Shown here piece after piece: positions 23,291 through 37,900 of a DNA stretch of 64,000 bases (within the stretch, counting starts at the first letter, position 1; every line of letters begins with the position of its first letter). The DNA lies in NCBI GenBank assembly GCA_009869945.1, contig WIXG01000066.1:208436-272435 (forward strand), read 5' to 3'. Under the pieces are notes generated by a model. That model was not told the DNA's origin. It did no database searches and saw only the letters and a program-made list of their open reading frames with translations. The position numbers and the translations under genes are program-made. Source of the DNA: Mesaphorura yosii. Taxonomy: Eukaryota; Arthropoda; Collembola; Poduromorpha; Tullbergiidae.

Positions 23291-26200
23291 GTGAGTATTC
23301 CGTGCAACCGTGTCAATCGTGTACCAATACAACGACCTTTTGTACTGAAAATTGGAACGCACTAACGAAAGAACGGCCACGTCAACTTCAACCATGTCAC
23401 GTCGCTCTCGCACGTTCGCAACCGGGCCACTGTGACCTGCGACCGTGAGCCGCATTACGCTGGTGGTTCGATTAAATTGCAGATTCCAACGACAAACCTC
23501 TGTATGTTTAGTTTCGAAGGCTATAAAATCCAGGGAGAACTTACAAGCTGGATGAATGACGGAATGCATCCGTACAAATTGAATGCAAGCATAGAGCAGT
23601 ATCGGTATCAGTTAATGCTGTAACTAAAACCTTGAACCATGGAACTTGTATGTCCGCGTGTACCGTAGCGTGTCAATCAGTCATGCGTTACTAGAGAGAA
23701 GCGGCAACGGCGATCAAAATCAATCAGCATTTCATGATTTTCCGACTGACCACTTCAGAGCAGCGACATAGAAGGATTAATGAATTGCTCACGTCTCCGT
23801 CTCCATTTGTCATTTAGGTCGCTGTACTCTGTACGTTGGCAGTTGGTAAGGTCGTGATTACTGCCAATACGTGGTTACAGAAATGAAATGCTGTGATAAC
23901 GCTGCTTGACACTGGCATGTAAAAGATGACAGATTGCAGCTACTTTTCACTCAAATCGAATATAATGATTCCAATTTTTTCAACCATATCAGGTTTGCCT
24001 GCAGTAACAGCCCTGTCGGAATTCTGCACAAACAACCAGCTAGAAAATCAGAACACGAGCGCGGTGATGTATCGAAAACCGAATGCAACTGCCCCTGCTA
24101 AACTAGCTAAACATGTGAAATTCTTATAATTATAATGCGTGAATGAATGATCTTCAATGATGCTTTCCATCCTTCCCCTTCGCCTCTCACATTACATTTG
24201 ACATTTGACCATTTTCGATAACGAGCACTAATAATAACTTGAAGAAGTTTAGTTGCGTAAATGTCTGGGAGGAAAATGTTTACAATAATTGTACCAGAAT
24301 GGAAAGTTTAGCTACTACGCACATCAAAGACGTCTGGTCTTGGTGTCTCATGACATATTCCGATCATCTCATGTGATCGTGATTTAGAACTTCAACAAAC
24401 TTGACGTTCGAGATTCTAGACGAAACCAAAACAACATCAATCATCAAATCAAAACCTCTTATAAAGCTCGTGAAATTATGATAAACCTCTTAAATCCCTG
24501 ATTATATTTAAAAACGGTTTTCGCCATTGTGTTCACCTTGCTCAGGCGGTGTTATCACGCTATTTTGTGACCCGCTCCTCCACCCCCAAAAGTAGAAACT
24601 CCCACCCAAACATATTCATGTTTTCATGGAATGGAAAGACTTGAATCGGCGTCGAGTTACTGCAACGTACAGGTCACCGTACACGTGACCCGCAGTGCAA
24701 AGATGTTGTATGCAATGAGTTTCATGCAATCAATGTGCGACTAGCTTAAACGGCCAGCGCTAAGCGCCGGCATTTAGCAACATCAAAACAAGACACAGTA
24801 AAATCCCAGAAACCGAAAAATTATGAAATGAGAATTTAAAAAAAAAAACTAAAAATTCCTAGAAAACTGAAAAATTACGAAGTGGGAATTTTTTTAAACT
24901 AAAAATTCCCGCTTAAGTTAATTTGTTTTGAATTACCGATCAAAAACAAGTCTCGTCTCCATTTGATGCCACTCGATTCGGTTTCATCTCAGATGTTGTT
25001 GATTCTTAAATCAAGACAAAACAAAAATATCGCATCGGGTCGTCCCAATTTGCAAATGCGAATAATCTTTACTGAAGCCGTCTGATGACGTCCATTTCTT
25101 GTCCACGTCCTTGTAAACTACAAAAAATTAGTCGCGAGTCGCGGTGCAAAGGTTTCATAAACGCATGTTCCAGACACAACAAGCTATACGCGTATACCAT
25201 AGGACTGACTGTTCTCGACCATTCGACCTGTTTTGAGGCAATAAACAATTTGTTTGTGTTATTGTGTTTTTTAAAGTCTATGTGGTAAATGCTGAAAACG
25301 TCTCGTGATTGAAATCTTTCATGCTATCAGCCGGCAAGGACGAGCCAGCTAGTTGACATGGCGATACGAGACTCAATAATTAATTGCTGTATTTATCTGA
25401 CCAATTTTCAGTCTAGCACTCATGATCCTCGTCGGATTTTGGTTTTTGATGTTCGTCTGAAAGTCTCAATCTCAATTTCCGAAAGCACCTGAAATTAAGT
25501 TTTGTGACTATGACTTAAAATAATTCCAAAAATGTGGGCATTTCCATCGATGAGCCCAAAGTCCTTCATTCATTAGTGTATTAGTCCTAAGCAACCTTGG
25601 ATGAGCCCATTAATCTTAAAATTTTGTAATTTGAATTTGATGAATGACTTAGTGACCATGAAGCATGGACAATATCAAGTGTTATGTGAAGGCTGACTGA
25701 CAAGCTTGAGGCTTGGCTTAGTCCAATTAACTGTAACTCGAATACGGGACGACATAATCGACGAGCATTCAAGCAGTTACCAACTTAACATTACGCATGA
25801 CGTAAGTTTTGCACGTTCCAATTCGCTAAATGTTAACACACTTATATGTCGACATCGTATGACAAGTGCCATTTCAATTTTTCTCTGTGGTGTGCTGCGC
25901 ATTTGTGTTTGCACGGTGCAAGTACGTGATAATCATTATTGACGACTGACTGTTCAAAATTAGCAAAGGCATAATAACAACGTACGTAAACTGTGTGCAA
26001 ACTGACGTTCGTTATCGCTGAGGCTTCAGCTGCTTCGCTGTATTCATCTGGAATTTTACCGCATCACAGTCTTCACGAGCTGGTCGTGAAGCAAGTCCCA
26101 TTTAATCATGTGCTGCGTCCTTCTGTCACGCCATGAAACAAGCTCTACCCAAGCAATGAAGCAATATTTAGTCATGTCATGATGTAATGTGTAAAGTAAA

Positions 26201-27227
26201 GTAAAGTGTAATGTGGTTCGATTCAATATACACAATCTGTACTTTCCATACTCGTATTTACACTTCTGTGTATTAAATATTAAAGTTTGACCTTATGGAT
26301 TTGAAAGGGCAAGGCGAAGGTTTACAGATTTGCGATTAGCAAATTCGCGAATTGGTGTAATCGCGAATTGTGAATTACGGGTTGCAACTTTCCTGGTGGC
26401 TCAGTTGGAGATTTCAAACTGTGGTTGCCACAGACATTATGGCAATTATGATAATGTTTCAGTTCAAGTGTAACCCTTGAATCTTGCTTTATTTACAATC
26501 GTTACTCCTGCAATTTGTACGCTCATTGTACACTTATCATCACCATTTATCTCTGCACTGTACAGCAACGCGCGGCAAGCCGAGAAAAGCACAAACAAAT
26601 TATGTACAAGCATTGCCTGCACGCCCGTCTGACCATCTCATATCTCAATCATTATCGGGTTCGGGCTCTGCCTTCGGAATGACGTAAATGGATCTTCAAA
26701 TTATTGCAGGCTGCAGGTAGACTTATCACCAACACCATACATTCCACCAGCACCTTGCTCGTTACTCAACTTTCAACTCAAGAGCCCCATGCCCATTATC
26801 TCATCACTCTTTTCAAAACTTTCGTTTGATAATATTGCATTCGCCACTCATGTTTGGGGACTCATTTCCTGGCCCTGGCTCTTGCGCTGCTCTTGCTGCT
26901 TATTGGGTATCGGGTTTCGGGTTGTGGTAGGTTCTGGCTTCTGCTTGGTCTTCGGCAACTTTAATTTTAGACTCTCGTTTTTGCAATATTTCAAATTCTC
27001 CCTATCCTCCATCCCTATTCATTCACGCTGTACAGGGTATTATGCTGATAGCTCCTTCCCCTTTCACTGGAATTCTCCTGTTTCGGTCGATTCATCGCTC
27101 GGCACTTCGTTCAAGGACTTTTGGAATCCAATGCATAGTCCAAGGAGAGTTTTGCTTACTGCTCAGCTTAGCAACAATTTATAATGCATTGCGTGTACGT
27201 GACTTGATTCATTATACCCCATTATAC
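23291..27227. other. Gene-poor stretch
   Basis: About 3.9 kb in which I found no supported gene. It is mostly AT-rich with scattered stops in all frames, and contains one diverged tandem duplication (24811-24911) and a short GTAAA run near 26190. Several plus-strand open frames of 60-130 codons (for example one starting 26789) have neither domains nor splice context. Confidence 0.4.
24811..24911 (+). repeat. Diverged tandem duplication of a ~50-bp A/T-rich unit
   Basis: Two consecutive copies, 24811-24862 and 24863-24911, share the order [aaac-c/t-gaaaaatta-t/c-gaa-a/g-tg-a/g-gaattt][poly-A or poly-T tract][aactaaaaattcc]. They differ mainly in the homopolymer block. This is a simple local duplication, not part of a longer array. 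Confidence 0.6.
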
Positions 27228-27346
27228 CTGTGCGAGCGCCCGCGCCGGGCGAGCTCGGCGCTGGGATCGATTTCCTGGAATTCGATGTCATCAATGCCAT
27301 GCCATAAGAACGTGCCATGGCCGGCCTGGTCGGCTGCGCTGCGGAG
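27228..27346 (-). CDS. Candidate internal coding exon of an unidentified gene
   Basis: A 119-bp block on the minus strand runs from an acceptor (CACTGCAG|CTCCGC) to a donor (CACAG|GTATAA). One frame is open throughout, containing SAADQAGHGTFLWHGIDD followed by IEFQEIDPSAELARRGR. Third positions in this frame are overwhelmingly C or G, and the block is a GC-rich island in AT-rich surroundings, both marks of a constrained exon. A second frame is also open but has poorer codon usage. No neighbouring exon of the same gene was recognised, which implies introns of several kb. I do not recognise the protein family. Confidence 0.5.
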
Positions 27347-30300
27347 CTGCAGTGTAGCAAGTTCCGTTCATCCATCACTCATGTCCATCGGTCTTGCACA
27401 GCAAGTGCCGTACGCCCATGACCATAAGGTCAGGGAGTTAACACTCGTTATCATTTATTTACGACGTGGACAGCGCTGTTTGAACAGCAAACACGCGTAA
27501 GCTAAGCATTTGCACATTGCAAAAATGAAACTTGCTACTCGATCTCGGATTTGCACTCGCTTTCGTCAAGAGCAATATGCAAATGAAAAATGTTCAATAA
27601 TTTAATTAGGAGGATCCGTCTATCTTAATACTCCTGGCAGCTAACTGCATATTCAATTCACATAATATTATTTCTTATTATTCAGAAGAGGTTTTGACTC
27701 GCAATGCGAAAGGAGTGCAAAATATGTGAATTGCATTGTGGCTTGCGAAATCCCGACCACAGAATTCCAACTAATTTTTTACCAGTTGCCCTTTGCAAAG
27801 GGTAATTTCAAGAATCAGAGCAAACATCAAAGCAGTTTTTTTGTACTTTTGCATTGCTTTTACGATCTGTAATTCCAGCAATTTCGGCCTACCGATGGGC
27901 CGATGTGCTTCTTGATATCGCTGCAGTTGCATTCAAGTAAAAGGCATTGCATTCGCTGCCGCTACAAACAGCATCGCAACCTTCTAGAAACCAAAACTCA
28001 GACATAAGAGAAACCAGGCTTTAAAAATCGATAAAGTGATTCCCATCTGGATAAACGGAGGCCAATCAAGCAAAGTCTGACGGCCCTCTCGTGCCAATCG
28101 TCTGTGCTGCCCATCTTCTCACAATCAATCGCAATATCAATATCGCGAATACTATACTACAGCACGAACATGAAGTTGCGAAATTCTAAATTGTAAGTTA
28201 TGAGTGGCCATACAAGCTAGAATACAATAAATTGCAATGCATTTCAATAATTACTGGCTTTGGCTTCCAATTCCAAAGTAACGCTGTTTGTCGGTCAAGA
28301 CCAAGAAACAGAAACGTTAAAAACCGTTTTCGCTTGCGGCCTGAGCCAGACTCTGACCCTATTTGTTGATTAAGCAATTATTTTAATGACCGACCCGAGC
28401 AATGATTGTCTTGAAAATGACGGGGACGGTGGTCACGGTGGACAGTTGCATAATGCAACGAAATGCAGGCATATATTGGAGAAAACAAATAGCACTTACG
28501 TGCTGGATGAGATGGGAAGCAAATTCCTGCTGTATCAAAGTTGCTGTAATTCTGGTTCATTAATAAATCAAAAGCGTAAGCATTTCCGATGTTCTGTCCC
28601 GTCCCATCTGGAGACATTGCAGGCAAGTCACCTTTCCTCACGAAAGCAAGGCGAAAGAATGAATAGTCATGGTATTATGTGTTTTAGACAGACTGCTGAA
28701 ATTACCGTTTCCGAGACGAGAATGGCGAACTTCTTCACAGCAAATGTATTGAGGTAGGTCGTTCCTGTCTTTACCTTCTTTGTCATGCGAGCCATAAATA
28801 TGCAGAGTCAGGCTATATTCGGGAGGAAGCCATTTCAAAATACGAGTTACGTCAGTCCATTAAACATTTCTTGGCAACTGTACCTGTGCTTAGCTTCGAG
28901 CGATAATTTGCTTGTGTTTAGCTATGCCATGAACTAAAAGAATGAAAATTGTAAAATGCAAGATTTTATCATCGTACTTTAATCCCAGGTCCGAAAGAAG
29001 TACCATGTTCACAGAATGCGCACAAGAATACAGAATTCTCTTCAGATCGCAACAAGTCGTAATTACGGAGCATATCTGCAAATAAATCGTGGTAGAACAG
29101 CGAGAGCAGAGCAGTAAATGCAGATATGTATTCTTAACCGCAACTCGTTACATTATAATAAAGACCAGAAAAGAAGACGAATCGTTAGCATGATAAAATG
29201 AACAAGTGCAGGAATACCCAAGCAACTTATACGAGACTGCTTATATAACAAGTACATTTGTGCAAAAATTACATGCAAGTGTGGTTAAGCTTGAGATGAG
29301 GGACGAACCATGAGGGCTATGTGCATAAGTACATACAAGAAACTGTATAGCACTTGCAAAAGTATAGCGAAGACAAGTAGAACCAAGCACAAGAAGTTGC
29401 AGTTGTTGCCTTGCCTAAATGCAAGGTACCATTCGCGACGACGGCAATTCAGCACAGCTTCAGCCTTCAGCTGCTTCGCCAATCGCCATTCGCCTTGCCC
29501 ATCATGCTTTCATGCCCTGTCCTATCCCAACTTTTCCTGCATGACCGTAGTCGTAGTCTTTTCGCGTTCGCACTGACTGACTGGTTTCGCTAACAAAGTT
29601 TTAGCTCGCCTGGCTCTACATTTCGCATTCTTGCACGGCACGGCGCGAGTACCACTGCCACGGCCATGCATGCTATTATTCATTATTCGTATTTCGTATA
29701 ACTACTGCCGTGCCACTGCCACTGCCGTTGGTTTAAAGGGTTAAATTGCATGCGCGTATAGCATATTACGGCAGGCCACCGGAGCCTCGGTTCGTACTTT
29801 GTAGCCGTAGCCGTAGCTACAGTCATGATGATCAGCACCAGCACCAATACAAGACGGATACACGATACAGAGTAGCACAGCCACAACCTGTCTGTGATTG
29901 CAATGTTGGATTGGTCGGGGTCGGCGAATGCGAAGACGGCTGGCATACTTCGAAGGTTATTATAAAGTTAACCCAGCACCGCAGCAGTTCAGATCAGGAT
30001 CGGCAGTCTCCGCTACCGCTTTAAACTTTTCTCCGCTCCTGCAGCATTGCTATTGCTACTGCTGTGCTAACTAGACTCACTGGAGTCTCAAGTCTCAAGC
30101 CAAGCCAAGTCAGTGCAGTGTCGGACTTTAATTAGGCCGAGTCGTTTGATATTCGCATTCAGTTGAGTTTTATCTTCGGTAAAGGCTCAACACTTGAAAA
30201 GAAGGAGCAGATTGATTTGATTGATTCGTATGTCCGAAGTCGGAAGTGCTCCCCAGCAAAAGCCGCAGTGAGCTCACAAGCGAGAGTTGCAAAAGAAAGG

Positions 30301-31929
30301 CAAACACAGAGCAAAGGCAAGACAAGTGCAAAGTGAGAAGTGAGACATGAGACTTTGTCTCTGTCACGTAGGCTGCTGTGCGTATCGTAACAGTGTAGTG
30401 GGTAAAAATAACCACAATTAATCCACTCGCCACTCGAGAACCTGTTATCACCCCATTTAGCGAAGCTTTTCCAGGAATCGTCGCTGTATCAGTCAACTCA
30501 CACAATAGAAGACAGACTCTGGGGTCTGTTTCTGGTTTCGGACTTCAGGTTTCCGAGTGCGACCGTTCAGCTTTGCTGCGAGTATTTAACATGAGCGAAG
30601 GACTTTGCATTCGTCTCACATTGACCAGACGCCTTCTTCAGAAGACAACTCCTTCGACTTGGGCAGTCTGTCTGATTGCATATGTGTCCTCATAAATAAA
30701 CCAAACCGCAACGAGTTTAAGTGGATGAAGCTGAACATATTTTTGAAACAACAATGATTAAAGTGGCTAGACAGTCAGAATAACTGGTACGTGAGTCCAC
30801 TTAAGTCGTGGTTAACAGTTTGTGATAGCAAGACTGTACTGTACAAAGTTGTTAAATACGAATCGCGAATTAAATCGGTGGACTCTGGAATAGAAATGAA
30901 AACGGCACTTGTCACGGGTAGCGTAAAATAGTGAAGTAATTACATAATTGCTAGTGCGATCAGGGAAAGTACCAACAGCACTATAGAACAATTTAACTAC
31001 GGATTTCATTTCATGTGATAACGACCAACGGATAACGCTTCATCAAATCGTTGCAGCGTTTTCATTCTTGTGGGAAATTCGAGACTTGCGTCATTTAACG
31101 TCCAGCCCGCATCGAAGCGAGTCGCAAATCGCAACGCAGCGCTTCTCCAAAATTCTACGCCGACTCAGCTGCCAGTCAACGCCTGAAGTCTGAGTGAATA
31201 AGTAACGAACGATAAAGACGTGACCACGTTTAATTTGGTTTGGTGCATCGACGCAGAAACAACGGAACGATGCTACACGAATCAGAATCGAGAAAGGGCA
31301 TTACGCCGGAGTTTCAAGTGCAAATGAAAGTCATCAACTCCAACTTGTCTTCTGTGTAACATTTGTAATTTGCAACTTGCAACCAAGTTGAGGTAGGACC
31401 ACGAGAAGAGAACAAGCAAGAGCCCGATCGTCCCGAAGAACAACCGAAACCAGGTATTACGTGCTAAGCAAGCAAGCTAACACCGAACCGCATCGCACCA
31501 GACTGGCACTGGCAGCGACGCGGGCTACGTCGGCGAATTTCTAAGAAAAGGTACGGTTCTAGTTGGAAGCACAGCCCACACACAAACTGTACTGTCGAAT
31601 CGCTGCTATTCGTCTACATTACCTATGAACTGTTGACTGTTCGTGGTGTGTTGCTAAAAATAACGTCCAGTCCAGAACTTGAACCTATCACAAGGACAAA
31701 CAGCGTAGACTTCCTTTTTGCGAATATTTCGAGAACAATTTTGCAATCTTGCATCTAACGAACTTCGAAGTCCGACTGAGCCTATTGAGAAATCATATTT
31801 TACGAGATTCATGAGTTCTAACCTTCCCGAATTAGAAATAGCAATCACCACCGTCAGAGTAGTCGTACATATATCCTCCATGCCCATGTCCTTCACGACA
31901 TCGAAGTCGGACTCCGACTTGTTAATAAA
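27347..31929. other. Gene-poor region upstream of the BTB/zinc-finger gene
   Basis: About 4.6 kb lacking a supported gene. The right part (about 31400-31929) should hold the promoter and leader of the BTB gene. Between 29.4 and 30.1 kb are short repetitive motifs (ccactgccac, gtagccgtagc) with slightly higher GC. A minus-strand frame at 28378-28641 contains a good donor (GCAC|GTAAGT at 28498) but no convincing acceptor or family. No RNA gene seen. Confidence 0.35.
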
Positions 31930-34900
31930 ATGAGTAGTCCAAGCAGCCGAGACACGGAATCTGACACAAATCATCAAATTGCCATACACCCTAGTACAAA
32001 TCAACATCCAAGCGCGCAGAACCAAGTAGAAGTAATTCTTGAAGATAGCAACAATCGAACCATGTCTCCTACTCCCACCATCCACGTCCTGCATGACCCG
32101 CATGACTGCAATGATGATGATGTTCAAATGATTAGTGAGTTTGATCGTAAATCGGGTCTCATTCGACAGACTCAGCCGCTGCTCAACTGCACAATGAGTC
32201 CAACAGCTACAATGACCTCGACATCGCCTTCGGGTGCAGGGACCGCCGCCGCCGCGACGGCGACAGTCCTCTTGAAGAGACAGCACAGCAACAACAGCAA
32301 CAGCAGCGGGTCAGAGGAATTCCTCCAGATCCATCATCAGCTCCTGTATCAACGCTCCCTCAGCCTCAGCCACAGTCAAGAACTGCTAGGCTCCACCGCC
32401 CCGTACTCGATTCAGACTGCGACACGACGCGCATCAGCATTCACCCCGTACACAAATCTGCAACTACAACAGCAGCATCTGTACCACCGAGGCAGCCACA
32501 GTACCAGCGGATTCAGCGGCCACGGCTCGTCCTCCGTTTCGTCTCCTCTCTCAACCTGCTCCCGGCATTCAATCACGCCTCCGACCGTACTCACCTCAAC
32601 CCCAATGGCAATGCAGCTGCAGCATCTTAAGAGCCCCAACCCAGCAGCAATGGGTGACCATGGCCTGGACACGGGCGCCAGCAACATTGCAAACGCCGGC
32701 AATGAGGCGATGTGCTCACTGAAATGGAAAGACTACGAGGCAGAAGTCCTTGACACTCTCGGCAGTCTGTACAAATCCGAAGAGTGGGCCGACGTCACAC
32801 TTTCCTGTGAGGGGCACACAATCAAAGCTCACAAAGCCATCCTCGCAATGTGCAGCCCATTTTTCAGAAAAATGTTCCAGGTAAGTTCACACTTCACATG
32901 ATAGCATTTAATGCCATTAATGCGCTGCATCACGTGAAATTAGTCGGCCGTAACACAATTGCGGGTTGCATGTTAGCTGCTGTTAGGATCATTCTTAAAA
33001 ATTGAAGTGTTTAAGATCTGACTCATAGTCATGACCATAATTTTGGTGCAAGAGCATTAAGGATGCGCCGGGCTCGTAATTCTTATGTGGCTGCGGTAAT
33101 GATAATTATTAATGAAATCTCACCCACATTGTAACGTAACATACTTCACCATTCCTGCCCCTACGTGTTCAACATGGAGAATGTTGGGAATGGTCGAAAG
33201 ATCGAGAGACCAGAACGGACAAGGGACGTCATTACTAACACTTTTCTTGCAAAAAATACCTGTAAAGCATAATAAAACCGGTTATCAGGTGCAAGCTCAG
33301 GCTCAGATACTTCAGCTTTAGCTTCACAGTGTTTTATGCACTATGCCATACCAACCTGCCTCATTAATTTTCTTGGGGTCTCATGATTTTGTACTTGCTT
33401 AAACGAAACGTGTTAAAGTGTGGGCTAGCAGCTCCTATCGCCTCCAGATATTCTTCTAGACAAACACGACAGCCCAGACGACCTTACTAATCGACCTCGA
33501 GGTAGATGGTTTTAGCCGTTCACGCCGTCGTTGTTATCAGACGCTTTAATTGCAGCTTGCAAATACGGATGAACCGGCGAATTTACTTCTACTCGAGAGT
33601 GGCCACGTTCTTTCTTGGAAGGAGTTAAAGAGCGAGGCGTCCGGTCATGCATTCTTGTGTTAGTATTGCAAACATCACCGCATCTTTGAACTTAACCTCA
33701 CCTTGGGACCGAGACGTCATTACGCAACGCATTATTCCATGGCGTCACTGTTAATTATCGCTGTTAAAATTCTTACGACTTGACGCTAAATCTGTACCAC
33801 TGAGCTCAGTGCTTTGACGCTGCTGGCTTTGTTCAGAAACCGAAGGCTTTAGACATTGTACCCTGACTAAACGAATGACTAATTATGTAACCTACTTTCG
33901 ATTCGGATTCGGAGCGAACTGATACGGTGGTACGCGTATCTGAAACTAATTTTGCTGACGTTGCACGTTAAATTTGTTTAACGGCAATTACGATGATGAA
34001 GTCATGGATTCGTTTCAAGCGTCAACACTCGGATTCATACAATGTTGCAATTCGGCTTCAATTTCCCCACGCTCCACCCTTCAGTGCTCAATTTAGCGTG
34101 GTCGGCTCGGGTCGTTCGTTAACACAGTGCAAAAATTGAAGTGAAATCAAATTTCATGCGGTGAGTGTCTGTTTTAACTACGCCTTCATCATAGACTCCT
34201 GTCATTTATCAACGAATCAAGACATGAGCATTTACTATTTGCATATGCGTATTTTGTGACTTCTGAATAGAAAAGTTGACAAACATGGCTGTGTTATTTA
34301 TTTTTGTCCTTCGACCAAACGCGAGTCCAGTCTGCCCAGATTAGATAAGCCCATTTCTGTACATGAGCGAGCGTCAGCCTTCCGTTTTATTTGCGCAAAG
34401 TGGAGCCTGGGGAATTTAAGATTCCTGAAAGAGAAACAGGAGCGAATGATTCACAAAACATTCAAAGCGATCGGATTAGCATTTATCATGTAATCTACAT
34501 TTATCCTTAATTACTATCAACTCTTTCGGAATGATTCATGGCATAGCATATCAACCGGACCGGACGCGGGTCGAGCTTTCGATACAAGGCACAAATATTT
34601 ACTTTCTCTTCTGCTGTCCAGGAATCGCCGTGCAAACACCCGCACGTCATCGTCAACGGAATGAAGCGTCGTGAATTTGAGCGGGTGATTCACTTCATCT
34701 ACAACGGCCACGTCGCCATCAACCCCGACGACCTCGACGACTTTCTCGATGCGGCCGAGTCCCTGAAAATTGACGGCGTCCATGGTGGCGGCTGGGCGGC
34801 CCACTCGCCCGATGGCCCATCCGAACATGAACAAGAACACGAGCGTGATCAAGATGATGCCGAGTACTCCTTGAACCCGGGTTCAATGTACACCCACCGG

Positions 34901-37900
34901 CTTCACCGTCATCGTCGACATTCATCACAATCACGAAGCATCTCGGTAAGTGAAGCAGAATCCAGACATTAATTCAGTCCGTCACTTGTCGACGTTTTCG
35001 TACTTTTCCATTACGCTGAGGTGCCATGCAATTGCTGCAATGCAATGTAAAGCGATGCAAGGTTAGAAAAATGGCATTCCACGATTGAGTACGCATATTA
35101 ATGCAATCGACAGACTGCCACTGACGGTGACGGGTCGGGTGCATTGTTCTTGAAATGATTTCTTTCACTAGTCGGTGCGCCGTCGCCGTCGACATGTCTG
35201 GTTTCGCTGCTCCTATTTTTATGCCACAAAATGCAAGGCCTATGTGCACCTTTGCGTTTGAACGAACATTGCGACATTTCTTCGTATTTCGCAGGTTACT
35301 GGTAAATTTGCCTTGATCGTCATAAAAGTTTTGTAACTGCATTCGTTTCGATTCTGAGAAATGGTACTTGCAGCTCAGCAGCAGCAACAGCTGTGGAACT
35401 GAGATTGTATCTATGCAGAAACGGAATCATCCTTTGCATTAATCATGTGAATCAAATCAGAGCATAGTCCAGAATTATCCAAACTTGAATTTAGTTGATG
35501 TACTCTCAAATCACGAATTTATCGCCAAGTGTTTCTGTAACTCCAACTACAATATGAAACTCTATTCCTCTTCGGTTTTGTTCATTCAATTCGAATGATT
35601 CTAATGGCTTATTCGTACTCACATCGAATTTGGGTTTTACTACGCATAACACATCTGATAGGCTTCGTGGAATGAATTCCATTAATGAAATGACAACGAC
35701 ACTGATTGTGTATCAGAAAATATTGTTAAAATCATCTTAACTTTTAAACTGCAACGGTGCTTTGACCGGTATGAGTCTAGTCCGAAGCGTTGCCTGATGC
35801 AAGTCAATACATCGTTACACTTTCATTGCATTGCGACGAAGCGAAGGCATATTGGGGTTCAAAATCAGAACTAATTGGGTAAGCATTTGCATGAGGCTCC
35901 AGCTTGACAGTTGTCCATTGACGAAGTGTTGTGCTCGCGGTCACGTTCCAGGCACACTCAAGTGATGAAATATAATGTCGGGTACACAAATGAAAGCTGG
36001 CATGAAGCATGATGCAATAAGTAAAAAGACAACATCTACTCGCTCAAAATATTTACAACCAGCGTACCAGCGCCGCCAGGCGAATATCAAAAGGTGAACA
36101 CATGATTCATAGCGTGAAGCAGGTCCCGTTTCAATTAATTCATCAATGTATCAATGGCAGTGGCAGCAACAGTGGCTTATCAGCAGTACGTGATAACTGT
36201 GAGGGTAGACGTGTTGATGAGAACGAGCATGAGCTCATCGTGTGCTCTTCTGTCGCAAGCCAATCTAATTGATGGGGGGGGGAGCTTACTTCGACGTTCG
36301 ACCACCTAAGCTACCCAGTCATTCCTCGGTCCTCGGGTCGCAGATGCCTTGCAATTTCCCGCACTCGAAATGCCTTGGTTTGGCCACATTTTGCATGGGA
36401 ATATTTACATTTCATTACAGCGGTGGTCGTCATTGTGCGATTCAAAAAGACGGATTGGAAAAAGTGAAGGTCAAGTTCACACGTAGGCTCACATTCCATG
36501 AGTTGTATATGGTACAGTTTGCAAACTTGTTAACAGTGTTTAATGTTTATGTTATCATCCTGCTCAGCTTGCACTTGACTCGTAAGCCTGCGTTCTTTGA
36601 CTCTGGCGTAATTGGTCATATGGTATCGCATTTTATCGTCCATGCGAGCCAGAGTAGACGTGTAAAGTTAACTCTCAACCTTTTCAGGCTTAAGATTACG
36701 AATTCTGAAGCGCATGAAGTCTGCAGCCTTGAACAGTTTAACCCTTGCCTTGTACTTTGTGTCTGGTTCTGGTTCAGTCCAGTCAGTCACGTAAATGAAC
36801 TTTCGATACACTCGTTACGTGCATTTTGTAACGTTTAGCATTGTGCTGACATTGACCATAGTCGTAGTTATAGTTAATGCTTTTGCTGGTGTTTAAAATA
36901 TGATAATTGCTCCGGCAAGTGAGTGATGAATGAAAAACTTCAAGCTTTACCGCAACGCAACTCATGAAAGTCATGAATCCGTATAATTAACGTTATTTGT
37001 GCGTACGCATACGTGCGTCAATGTGAAGCTTTGTTAACTTCATTTCACTACACAACATTGCTGCTCTGCTGAACTAGGCAGGAGCAATTAAATTGTTTAT
37101 GACTTATTTTTAGCATCATTTCCTCGTAGTCGCAGCGCTTTGCGTTAATGCTAACGACTTGCCGCATAGTAAGAGCATGTCAATTACAAGACGAATAAAC
37201 CATGACCAGCACAATACGAACGCCGCTACACAGACACAAAGGCCGCCGCCATTGCTGCCTGTAAAGAAGAAGTAGAAGTGACCTACCGCAACAAGAAACC
37301 CGATACGGTACAACAGTGCGGCATGCCGCGGCTTCGCTTGGATCGGTCGATCATGACGAAATGGGCGATCAAATGACGTAGACTCAGTCACGTAGGCTAG
37401 GTTAGGATTCGCCATTTGCCTTTCCCTTTCCCAGAATGAGGAAAGGCAAGCGAATACGAGTAATAATGAAGAAAACCTTGAAAATTTGTGGTATGCCGTA
37501 GCCGTAATGCAAGAAGGGGCACAAAGGTAGAGAAACCGGAGATGGAACCGTGTACCGTGTGTATTAGTTGCCAGCCGTGCCGAGTTGAGTTTCTATCAAA
37601 TCAAGCACTTTCGGCTCTGGTGCGCTCAGCGACGGCTCTCACGGCACAGCGCATTTCATTCCATTACCATTACCTGCACAACATTAAAATGATGGCCACA
37701 GACCGAATGACGAGCGAAGAGCATCAGTTTTTTTATGTTTCGTTAGCGTTTCAAGGTTAAAACTGGTTCTGCTTTTAATTTCTGATTCAGCCACACACCG
37801 CATGCACAATTCTAATGCACAACGCTCGTCGGCAGCAACTTGGCGCTATTATTACCCGAAACTAAACAATTGCAGCCAATCAAATGCAGCTGTAGTTGCA

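Noticed and set aside
27042-27500. 152-codon plus-strand frame
   Set aside because: Overlaps the GC-rich block whose minus strand has better codon bias and matching splice sites.
28378-28641. Minus-strand frame with a GTAAGT donor at 28498
   Set aside because: The donor is good but the only nearby acceptor (TCTCCAG) gives an exon with ordinary codon usage and no known motif.
31654-32286. 210-codon minus-strand frame
   Set aside because: Antisense to the N-terminal coding exon of the BTB gene, whose low-complexity codons leave the opposite strand open.
36269-36838. 189-codon plus-strand frame in the large BTB-gene intron
   Set aside because: No domain, irregular composition (many Cys, Phe, His), no splice context; likely a chance open frame.
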